A program made the position numbers and the translations under genes. From an uncultured Lachnospiraceae bacterium (GTDB taxonomy: Bacteria > Bacillota > Clostridia > Lachnospirales > Lachnospiraceae), in NCBI GenBank assembly GCA_910577955.1, contig CAJTNC010000010.1, forward strand, positions 1 through 64,000: 64,000 nucleotides of DNA, in the 5' to 3' direction. The first letter of the stretch is position 1. The number at the start of each line of letters is the position of its first letter. This document shows, piece after piece, positions 1 to 6,046 of the stretch. Below the pieces are notes generated by a model. That model was given only the letters and a program-made list of their open reading frames with translations. It was not told the origin of the DNA and did not search any database.

Positions 1-534
1 GGCGTCGTAGGCCACCAGTTCCCCGTAATCCTCTTCTTCTCCTTCCGGATAGTAGTTTTCCGGCTCCCGCAGCGCCGGGTCGTTTTCCGAGACGTCCGGG
101 ATGTCGTTCCCCGAGACATCATTATCCGAGACATCATTCCCGGAGACGCCGCTGTCAGGCTCCTCCTTCCCGGGGTCCTCCCTGTCGGAAGCGTCATTGC
201 CGGAGACCTCCTCTGTCTCCTCCTCTTCCTCCTCTTCCGGATCCTTCTCAGATCCCTCTTCCTTCTCTTCCTCTTTTCCGCTCTCCGGATCCTTTTCCGT
301 GTCTGTCTTTTCCGTATCTTCTGTCTTGGTATCCTCTGTCTTTCCGCTGTCCGAGGCGTCCTTCTCCTCCTCTGCGGCCTCCGTTTTTTCCTCTTCCCTC
401 TCCCTGCCGGTCTGCACCCCGGAAGTGTATCCTGTCTCTGCCCGGGCTGTCACCGCCGCGCCGTCCTGCAGCACCAGCAGCAGCACCAACAAAAAACTCC
501 ATAACCTCGCCTGCCGCTTTTGTCTCTTTGCCAT
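1..534 (-). CDS. Secreted acidic surface protein, N-terminal part (runs off the window)
   Basis: The first 178 codons of a gene that continues beyond the left edge. The start is the ATG at 534, preceded by a strong GGGGGAG ribosome site 5-10 bases upstream. Residues 1-33 form a Sec signal peptide: basic MAKRQKRQAR, then a Leu/Val-rich core (SFLLVLLLVL), then small residues. After it comes a long, almost purely Glu/Asp/Lys/Thr/Ser stretch, followed by repeated short motifs VSGND, VSDND, SGNDIPD and SENDP. The same S-x-N-D motif occurs in the N-terminus of the 1799-aa adhesin at 35651-41050, so this is probably another cell-wall protein of that type. No folded domain is reached before the edge. 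Secretion is read from sequence; the surface-adhesin role is inference. Confidence 0.85.
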   Translation of the reverse strand, partial: MAKRQKRQARLWSFLLVLLLVLQDGAAVTARAETGYTSGVQTGREREEEKTEAAEEEKDASDSGKTEDTKTEDTEKTDTEKDPESGKEEEKEEGSEKDPEEEEEEETEEVSGNDASDREDPGKEEPDSGVSGNDVSDNDVSGNDIPDVSENDPALREPENYYPEGEEEDYGELVAYDA

Positions 535-906
535 CTCTTCTCCCCCCGTAATGTGTAAAATTTTCTGATAAAATCCCCCTTTTTCTATCATGATATCAGA
601 CATGGAAATTTTTTCAATAGTCAAGATAAGAACTATTTTTATTTACATATATAGCACTCACTAAATATTCCTGTGGTTATATGTATAATTATCATAACCC
701 TATCCTTCTCTGTATTTACTTTCAATGCCTCATACAGCCGATATAAATTTGAAAACTTCTTTATTGCGGGAAGCGAGATATGTGAATAACGTATCACGCT
801 GTTCTGACATGGCTTTCTTAAATGTTTTAAAACGCGTATGAAGGAACAAAATCTTTTTGAAGTTTACTAAAAACTAAGGAACCGCCGTATACGGAGTTTC
901 TTGTTG
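535..906. other. Low-coding stretch upstream of the surface protein
   Basis: AT-rich sequence with no gene I can recognise. On the minus strand an open stretch of 48 codons (about 730-873, ending FKFISAV-stop) has no start codon with a ribosome site and matches no family I know; it may be the tail of another eroded gene. Near 875-895 the sequence GGAACCGCCGTATACGG resembles the first half of a group II intron domain V, but read on the plus strand, opposite to the intron remnant next to it, and its partner half is not visible. Confidence 0.3.
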
Positions 907-1256
907 TTAATTGCAGTCTGCAATACGAAATATCCTGCTCTTGCATACATTATCTAAGAATTTCTCTAAATCCGTATCTACGACATACACATATTCATCA
1001 TTGACGTTCTGCTGACATTGTTTCAGTGCGTCATGCGCGCCCCTTATTTGTCGAAAGCCAAAACTGTTTTCCGAAATTTCCCTTTTGTTTCTTTGGGTAT
1101 TTCTACCCTGCAGACTGGGTTTGGTTTGTATTTCCCGTCTTTGAACTGCCGGATTAGCTGCCTTTGGTTATCTCTGAGAAACGGCAGAAGTTCATCTACG
1201 CTCACCCCATCAATACCACCTGCTCCCTTGTTTGACTTCACTTTCTTAATATACAT
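907..1256 (-). pseudogene. ltrA-like: Group II intron reverse transcriptase/maturase, deleted and frameshifted
   Basis: Two separated pieces of an LtrA-type reverse transcriptase remain, in different frames. Piece one (1256 to about 1044) reads SNKGAGGIDGVSVDELL, then RQFKDGKYKPNPVCRVEIPK, typical of RT domains 0-1. Piece two (about 1042 to 907) reads RGAHDALKQCQQNVND and YVYVVDTDLEKFLD, the RT region holding the first catalytic Asp (normally VVDMDLEKFFD), and then stops. The roughly 30-50 residues normally between them (LGIPTVVDR...YGFRP) are gone. The N-terminus is also short. The YADD active-site box, the maturase domain and any endonuclease domain are absent, so the protein cannot work. 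Identity is clear from the motifs; the exact deletion limits are my estimate. Confidence 0.85.
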
Positions 1257-1485
1257 TGTTTAGTCGGTTGTAAAAGCATCCGCCGGCGAGACCTCCCCAG
1301 ATAAGAACGCAATCTTTCACTCCATGTGTCTGCTACATTTACCACAGTTAGTTCTGGGTAGTTATTGGACTTCGACTTGGATTCCACCTCACGATGGACA
1401 CCCTTGCTCTTGGCTATACACTTCCCACTACCGGGGCGTGTTACGGACTTTCACCGATTAGATTGCGCCCATACTGAGCACACAC
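907..1485 (-). mobile_element. Remnant 5' half of a group II intron
   Basis: Reading the minus strand from 1485, the sequence begins GTGTGTGCTCAG, matching the conserved GUGYG start of group II introns. It continues with ATCTAATCGGTGAAAGTCCG and GGTGTCCATCGTGAGGTGG, blocks that recur in domain I of bacterial group II ribozymes, before the reverse transcriptase remnant starts at 1256. The 3' half (rest of the ORF, domains V and VI in this orientation) is missing. The intron begins six bases after the 3' stem of the terminator at 1491-1519, the insertion preference best known from class IIC introns; I have not assigned the class. Confidence 0.75.
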
Positions 1486-1490
1486 ATAAA

Positions 1491-1519
1491 AGAGGCAGGG
1501 AAACTTATTCCCTGCCTCT
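1491..1519 (-). terminator. Rho-independent terminator of the lspA-like gene
   Basis: A perfect 12-bp stem (AGAGGCAGGGAA / TTCCCTGCCTCT) with a 5-base loop lies 26 bases after the stop codon of the gene at 1545. On the minus strand it is followed by only TTTAT before the intron start, so the U-tract may have been cut short by the intron insertion. Confidence 0.85.
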
Positions 1520-1544
1520 ATGAAATCTCCTGCTTCATATGATA

Positions 1545-2006
1545 TCATTCTTTCCCAAAATCAAGCTCTTCCAGCACAACCAACGCTGCTCCCGCTATGA
1601 TACAAAAATCCGATACATTAAAGATCAGGTTCCTGATTCTCTTTACCGGAACATTAAGCCGGAAATAATCCACCACATATCCCCGCTTTAACCTGTCGTA
1701 AGTATTGCTGAAAGCTCCGCCGAGCAATAACGACAGGCCGGTTTTCAGCACCCCTCTTCCGGCAACTCCGAAACTGCACAAAAACAACGCTGCAGCCATG
1801 GCCGTCAGCGCCACAGACATCGTTTTCACGATCTTCGGCCTTTTCTCCCAGATATTAAGGGCCGCACCCCGGTTGTGATATTTCGTCAGTATGATCGTAT
1901 CATGCAGCGCTTTTTTGCTGCTGCCCTCCGGGATTTTTTCCTCCACATGTTTTTTCCAGAAAAATTCTCCGGTAAAAACAGAAAGTATAATCAAAATGTA
2001 CCGCAT
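1545..2006 (-). CDS. lspA: LspA-family lipoprotein signal peptidase (signal peptidase II type)
   Basis: A 153-aa polytopic membrane protein of about the usual LspA length (150-170). The signature blocks of peptidase family A8 are present: NRGAALN near residue 45 (usually N-x-GAAFG), GGAFSNTYDRLKRGYVVDYF near 96-115 with the first catalytic Asp in YDR, and FNVSDFCII near 129-137 with the second catalytic Asp. Hydrophobic segments lie at about 1-15, 63-80, 84-97 and 131-147. It would cleave the signal peptide of diacylglyceryl-modified prolipoproteins, two of which occur in this window. The early motif around residue 18 is unusual (WKKHVEE rather than D-x-x-TK), so this may be a second, divergent LspA. 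The start is supported by AAAGGAGGG upstream. It stands alone with its own terminator. Confidence 0.85.
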   Translation of the reverse strand: MRYILIILSVFTGEFFWKKHVEEKIPEGSSKKALHDTIILTKYHNRGAALNIWEKRPKIVKTMSVALTAMAAALFLCSFGVAGRGVLKTGLSLLLGGAFSNTYDRLKRGYVVDYFRLNVPVKRIRNLIFNVSDFCIIAGAALVVLEELDFGKE

Positions 2007-2119
2007 CTTCCCTCCTTTATTATGCTGTCCCCCCTCTTTTACTATTATTAAATCAAATATTTTTTAACCTATCACATTATAATATAAATACATGCAAAAC
2101 TCAATAATACTTATTCCTC

Positions 2120-2148
2120 TTGCATTTCTCCTGAAAATCCTTTATGCT
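2120..2148 (+). promoter_or_regulatory. Promoter of the cobalamin riboswitch transcript
   Basis: TTGCAT at 2120-2125, a 17-base spacer, and TATGCT at 2143-2148. Transcription would start about at 2155, just where the riboswitch P1 stem begins. Confidence 0.6.
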
Positions 2149-2155
2149 TATACGG

Positions 2156-2302
2156 AAACAGGTGCCCGTCAGGGAGAATAGGAAAGCAAGTTACGCTTCA
2201 CGGTCACGCCGCTGTATGGGAGGAGCGCAGATCGATATGCCACTGGGAAACCGGGAAGGTAAATCTGTGTGATGATGCCTTAGTCAGAATGCCTGCCTGT
2301 TT
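2156..2302 (+). promoter_or_regulatory. Cobalamin riboswitch aptamer
   Basis: The stretch contains the conserved elements of the B12 riboswitch in order: a P1 strand AAACAGG pairing with CCTGTTT at 2296-2302, GGTGCC then CAGGGAGAATAGGAA, GCTTCACGGTCACGCCGCTGT, the B12-box core GCCACTGG near 2259-2266, CCGGGAAGGT, and GTCAGAATGCCTGCC near the end. It is followed by a terminator and then the DUF4430 and ECF genes, so high cobalamin should lower their expression. Spacing and motif order fit the adenosylcobalamin class; the ligand form is inference. Confidence 0.93.
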
Positions 2303-2354
2303 TGAAAGACCCATGCGTTACGAGGGATGACGACATGATTACAGAGTTTATTCC

Positions 2355-2384
2355 GGCTGCCCTCATTTTACAGGCAGCTTTTTT
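2355..2384 (+). terminator. Intrinsic terminator acting as riboswitch expression platform
   Basis: GGCTGCC and GGCAGC form a 6-bp GC-rich stem around an 11-base loop, followed by six Ts (2379-2384). It lies between aptamer and first gene, as expected for transcription-terminating control. A separate stem GACCGAG/CTCGGTC (2453-2477) sits just before the ribosome site of the first gene and may affect its translation. Confidence 0.85.
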
Positions 2385-2492
2385 CACCCGCATTCCGCGG
2401 TTCTGTTTTCATGCTGTGATTCCCTTATAAACAAAATAAAACATAATGATAAGACCGAGGGCTTAATTGTCTCGGTCAAATGGAGGAACGTC

Positions 2493-2900
2493 ATGAATAC
2501 AAAATCAACCAATACCAAAAAAATCATTGTTTCTTTCGCTGTGCTGCTTGTCCTTATCGCAGCGCTTCTCAGCGTCTACCGCTTTACAAAAGGAACTGTC
2601 TCCGAAGGAGGCAAACAAATCACCGTCGAAGTGATCCACGGGGATGGCTCACAGAACTCCTTTACCTATGACACGGAGTGCGAATATCTCGGGGAAGTGC
2701 TGACGGATGAAAAACTGGTGGACGGTGATGACGGCCCTTACGGCATGTTCATTACGACCGTGGACGGTGAAACTGCAGATGATTCCAATCAGGAATGGTG
2801 GTGTATCACAAAAGACGGAAGTCAGCTCAACACTTCCGCCGATCAGACTCCCATTGCGGACAAAGATCACTATGAGCTGACGCTGACGATCGGATATTGA
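2493..2900 (+). CDS. DUF4430 (transcobalamin-like) membrane-anchored protein
   Basis: A 135-aa protein with one N-terminal membrane anchor (KKIIVSFAVLLVLIAALLSVY, residues 9-29, no lipobox or clear cleavage site) and an extracellular domain of about 90 residues. That domain matches the DUF4430 fold, which is related to the C-terminal domain of transcobalamin and intrinsic factor: VEVIHGDGSQNSFTY, the conserved YLGEVL block, GPYGMFITTVDG, NQEWWCIT and a C-terminal YELTLTIGY. It lies under the cobalamin riboswitch and 33 bases ahead of an ECF S-component, so it probably captures a corrinoid outside the cell and hands it to the transporter. GGAGG before the ATG fixes the start. The fold and context are visible; B12 binding is inferred. 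Confidence 0.85.
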   Translation: MNTKSTNTKKIIVSFAVLLVLIAALLSVYRFTKGTVSEGGKQITVEVIHGDGSQNSFTYDTECEYLGEVLTDEKLVDGDDGPYGMFITTVDGETADDSNQEWWCITKDGSQLNTSADQTPIADKDHYELTLTIGY

Positions 2901-2933
2901 CCGCCGTCAAATAGGCGAAAGGAAAGTACGGAT

Positions 2934-3500
2934 ATGCACCGAAAACAGATAAATCCCTCAGACAGCACACGAAAGCTTGTCACCATGGCAGCTCTCAGCG
3001 CCATCCTGCTCATCGGGCAGCTCGGCATGGCCTTTTTGCCGAACATTGAACCGGTCAGCACATTGATCATTCTATATACGCTGACCTACAGAAAACAGGT
3101 TTTTCCCATAATCTATACTTTTGTGCTTTTGGAGGGTGTGATCTTCGGCTTCGGTATCTGGTGGATAAGCTATCTTTATATCTGGAGCATTCTGGCCCTG
3201 ATCGTTTTGCTCCTTCATAAGACGGACTCTGCCTTCTTCTGGGCAGTGGTGTCCGGCGCTTTCGGATTATTGTTCGGGGCGTTATGCGCCATTCCCTACT
3301 TAATATCAGGCGGCCTATACGCCGCTTTCTCCTACTGGAGCGCCGGCATCCCCTACGATATCCTGCACTGCGCCGGAAATTTTACACTGACGCTTATTCT
3401 TTACAGGCCGCTGTCGGATCTTTTTAAGCGGCTTTTTGCCGAGCAGCAGGCGTCAGACTTCCCGGATCGTCCCTCTGTCAGGCAAAAGAAAGGACAGTGA
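2934..3500 (+). CDS. ECF transporter S-component, probably for cobalamin
   Basis: A 188-aa integral membrane protein with about six hydrophobic segments, the size and shape of an S-component of an energy-coupling-factor importer. The N-terminal RKLVTMAALSAILLIGQL resembles the start of many S-components, whose first helix carries small residues for contact with EcfT. The tail after residue 165 is hydrophilic. The substrate is inferred from the riboswitch and the DUF4430 gene upstream; CbrT-type ECF transporters for B12 are known in Firmicutes. No EcfA or EcfT gene is in the window, so a shared energising module encoded elsewhere would be needed. Ribosome site GGAAAG precedes the ATG. It could instead take a cobinamide-type precursor. 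Confidence 0.82.
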   Translation: MHRKQINPSDSTRKLVTMAALSAILLIGQLGMAFLPNIEPVSTLIILYTLTYRKQVFPIIYTFVLLEGVIFGFGIWWISYLYIWSILALIVLLLHKTDSAFFWAVVSGAFGLLFGALCAIPYLISGGLYAAFSYWSAGIPYDILHCAGNFTLTLILYRPLSDLFKRLFAEQQASDFPDRPSVRQKKGQ

Positions 3501-3563
3501 AAGGCCCTCTGTGTCAGAAGCCTTCTCCTGCCCTTTCCCTTTTCTTTCTGTTCCTTCTCCCCG

Positions 3564-4106
3564 TCAACGTACACAGGGCATACTCGGATCTCCTTCCGCC
3601 CCCGGAAGCATTTTTTCTCCCCGGATCCATTTTTCATCCACGCACACATATTTGACACATCTGCGGTTCCCGAAGCTGTATGCCGCATGGATCTTTCCGT
3701 CCTTTGACTGCATCATCACCGGATACTCGTACCGACGATTATTGATATCGTTATATTCTCCGACAAACCCTTCCCCAGGCTCTACGACACGTCTGTAAGG
3801 CCAAGTCTTTCCGCCGTCTTCCGAGATGGCGATGGTAACCGGACATCTCTGGTCCGGCCACACGGTCTTTGATCTGTCCTCATTGTATTTTACCGGGTTG
3901 TATATGACGGCCAAAGCGCCGCTCACAAGTTTTATGGCAGATATCGAAGAATTATTGTTCGGAAGGCACGTGGGCTGCGGACTGCTCCAAGTCTCTCCGT
4001 CGTCCTCGCTGTGTGCAATGTAGATATAATCCGCAAACCGGCTTCTGAACAGCGCCGTCAGTTTTCCGGGCGCCAGATCCGCAAAAGCTCCCTGAGGTGC
4101 ATAATC
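3564..4106 (-). pseudogene. Sialidase (BNR/Asp-box family), C-terminal remnant
   Basis: The open frame from 4106 down to the stop at 3564 (about 180 codons) begins immediately after an in-frame stop and has no start codon with a ribosome site at its head. It reads as the last third of a BNR-type exo-sialidase: an Asp-box-like SEDDGETWSSP, a second SEDGGKTWPYRRV, YEYPVMMQSKDGKIHAAYSF and VKYVCVDEKWI. The N-terminal half, including the Arg and Asp of the active site, is missing. The break point (about 4107) is only about 40 bases from the start of a serine recombinase fragment on the other strand, suggesting loss by a mobile element event. Short downstream ATGs could still allow a fragment to be made. 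Confidence 0.8.
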
Positions 4107-4149
4107 TTAACTGTAAGCAACACCAATATTGACGCAGGAGGATATGCAC

Positions 4150-4269
4150 ATGAATGATTACAGCAAAATCACAGCCCTTTACTCCCGCCTATCCGTGGGG
4201 GACGAGGACAGGGACGGCGGCGGGATAGTCAATGCCTGTCACCGCCGCCCTGTTTTAGACTTTTATTGA
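4150..4269 (+). pseudogene. N-terminal stub of a large serine recombinase
   Basis: With a good ribosome site (GGAGG, nine bases before ATG) this reads MNDYSKITALYSRLSVGDED followed by RDGG, which is the start of TnpX/Tn4451-type large serine recombinases; the Ser in YSRLS is the catalytic nucleophile position. The protein normally continues ESNSI and runs over 500 residues, but here it passes into unrelated sequence (GIVNACHRRPVLDFY) and stops after 39 codons. The junction lies in a GC-rich inverted repeat (GGCGGCGG ... CCGCCGCC, about 4216-4249). It is a scar of a conjugative or mobilisable transposon. Confidence 0.75.
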
Positions 4270-4341
4270 ACCGATAAATCTACATTTATCGATCTCTTTT
4301 CCCGATGAGCAAAAATAACGAAGTCCCCTTCCTCCCGCCGT

Positions 4342-5973
4342 CTAAGCTTCCTCCACATATTCAAAAAAATCAAAATCCGCATAATGCTGCCGCTTCACTT
4401 TATCCGCACAGGTTAGGCCCACCATCGTCCCGGTAAACTCTCCGTACCTGCAGTATTCATCCGAGAATTTGGAAGTGTCAAACACCCTGCCGATTCTTTT
4501 ATAATCCTCTCCGTCATAACTCCAAGAGAAAAAGGACTCCCTGCCCCGGATCGTCAGCCGGAAATAAATCGGACAATCCTCCACCGGTATGCGAGTGTTC
4601 AAAAATTCCGTCTTCTCCCCGTTTTCCAGATGAATGACCGAAATGGCACTCTGTCCTAGGGTCTCGCTGTAATACTTCCGCAGATTGATATAGTTCATAT
4701 TGTCATAATACAGGATGAGTCCCGCGCTGTGTTGGTGCACCTGCGGCACAAACTCCATTTTTGTCGTGATTCTGGCGCGGAAGGAGGAAAGCTTCCTCGC
4801 CAGAATGCTCACCTGATTTAAAGAAGTCCGGGATTCCTGCCCTCTGATCCTGACAAAGCCCGGTCTGACTCTCAGATCCACAAAAGTCTGAGGCAAGATC
4901 CGCGGCGCATAGTACCAGTTCCCGAGCTGCTGCGTGTCAAAATCGTCGAAGGAAGGAATCTTCTCCGTCGGATATTCCGGCAGGTCGCTCTCCACCTCCT
5001 CCGTTTTCGCCAGATTGCTTCCGTCTATGGTGCGAAGCCAGCCGTTATCCGTCCATTTCATTCTCCGAATTGCCGTCTCCCTCCCCAGTGTACAGCGCAA
5101 TTCCGGCACAAAAGGTCTGGCGCAGAGATAGACCATCCACGTCTCCCCGTTATGTGTATCGACCACACTCCCGTGCCCTGCCTTCTGCAGCCCACAGTCG
5201 GGGTTGTAATATTGCGGTTTCAAATGATCCGGATCCCGGCGCTCGTTTGGATTTCCCGGTGCCGAGGTGAGAATCGGATTTTCCGGATCTCTCTCATAGG
5301 GGCCCCACACTGTTTTTGATCGCCCCACGGTCACACAGTGATTGTAGCCGGTACCGCCCTCCGCGCACATGATATAGTAATAGTCTCCTCTGCGGTACAG
5401 ATGTGGGCCTTCGATACAGCCTCTGTCGGTACCGCCCTTCCAGATCCGTTTCGGGTAACCGATAATCTCCTTCTTTGCCGGATCGTACTCCGCCAGACAG
5501 ATCACGCCGGGCTTCTCATATCCGGCTCTTGTCTCCCAATCCAGAGACACTACGAATTTGCGCCCGTTCCTGTCGTGAAACAACGACGCATCAAACCCGG
5601 CAGAGTGCAGATAGACAGGCTCGCTCCAAGGCCCCCGCAGATCCTTCGCCGTGATCAGAAAATTATCCACATCAAAGTACCGCGCATTCATGGAATTCAT
5701 CACACCATATACGACATAAAACAGCTCTTCCTCCTCGCAGTAGGTGAGGCAGGGCGCCCAGATGCCCTTAGCTGACGGAAGTCTGCGCAGATCGATACTG
5801 TGCCCCTCCGAAAACACATGGCTGTATAGTTCCCAGTTCTTCAGGTCTCTGGAGTGATAGATCGGAATTCCCGGCAGCCACTCAAAAGTGGACACCGCCA
5901 GATAATAGTCCTCCTCCTTTCTGCAGATACACGGATCGGGATTAAATCCCGGCAATATCGGATTTGTGATCAT
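4342..5973 (-). CDS. xynB: GH43 beta-xylosidase / alpha-L-arabinofuranosidase
   Basis: A 543-aa protein with a five-bladed GH43 propeller (about 1-310) and a C-terminal beta-sandwich (about 335-540) of the kind that closes the active site of XynB-type enzymes. The catalytic triad of inverting GH43 is visible: general base Asp in FNPDPC (D13), the pKa-modulating Asp in HSAGFDASLFHD (about 128), and the general acid Glu in GCIEGPHLY (about 187). STFEWLPGIPIYHSRDL is typical of subfamily 11 xylosidases. No signal peptide, so it acts on xylo- or arabino-oligosaccharides in the cytoplasm after import. It is the last gene of the GH5-symporter-GH42-GH43 run. Exact linkage specificity cannot be told from sequence alone. 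Confidence 0.9.
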   Translation of the reverse strand: MITNPILPGFNPDPCICRKEEDYYLAVSTFEWLPGIPIYHSRDLKNWELYSHVFSEGHSIDLRRLPSAKGIWAPCLTYCEEEELFYVVYGVMNSMNARYFDVDNFLITAKDLRGPWSEPVYLHSAGFDASLFHDRNGRKFVVSLDWETRAGYEKPGVICLAEYDPAKKEIIGYPKRIWKGGTDRGCIEGPHLYRRGDYYYIMCAEGGTGYNHCVTVGRSKTVWGPYERDPENPILTSAPGNPNERRDPDHLKPQYYNPDCGLQKAGHGSVVDTHNGETWMVYLCARPFVPELRCTLGRETAIRRMKWTDNGWLRTIDGSNLAKTEEVESDLPEYPTEKIPSFDDFDTQQLGNWYYAPRILPQTFVDLRVRPGFVRIRGQESRTSLNQVSILARKLSSFRARITTKMEFVPQVHQHSAGLILYYDNMNYINLRKYYSETLGQSAISVIHLENGEKTEFLNTRIPVEDCPIYFRLTIRGRESFFSWSYDGEDYKRIGRVFDTSKFSDEYCRYGEFTGTMVGLTCADKVKRQHYADFDFFEYVEEA

Positions 5974-6046
5974 ATTTTATTCCCTGTCCTTTCCGGTGCC
6001 TGCAGCCCTTTCCGTATGCTGTCACACACAGGCGCCAACCACCAAA

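Noticed and set aside
101..568. 155-codon plus-strand Ser-rich open frame
   Set aside because: Reverse complement of Glu/Asp codons in the secreted acidic protein gives Ser/Phe runs; not a real gene.
1018..1263. 81-codon plus-strand open frame
   Set aside because: It is the antisense shadow of the group II intron reverse transcriptase remnant, whose RT motifs are unmistakable on the minus strand.
3500..3563. Terminator after the ECF S-component
   Set aside because: Only AAGGC/GCCTT five-bp pairing with no T-run; not convincing.
4270..4300. Hairpin GATAAAT/ATTTATC as terminator of the glycan operon
   Set aside because: AT-only stem of seven pairs with no T-run in the operon's direction; too weak to call.
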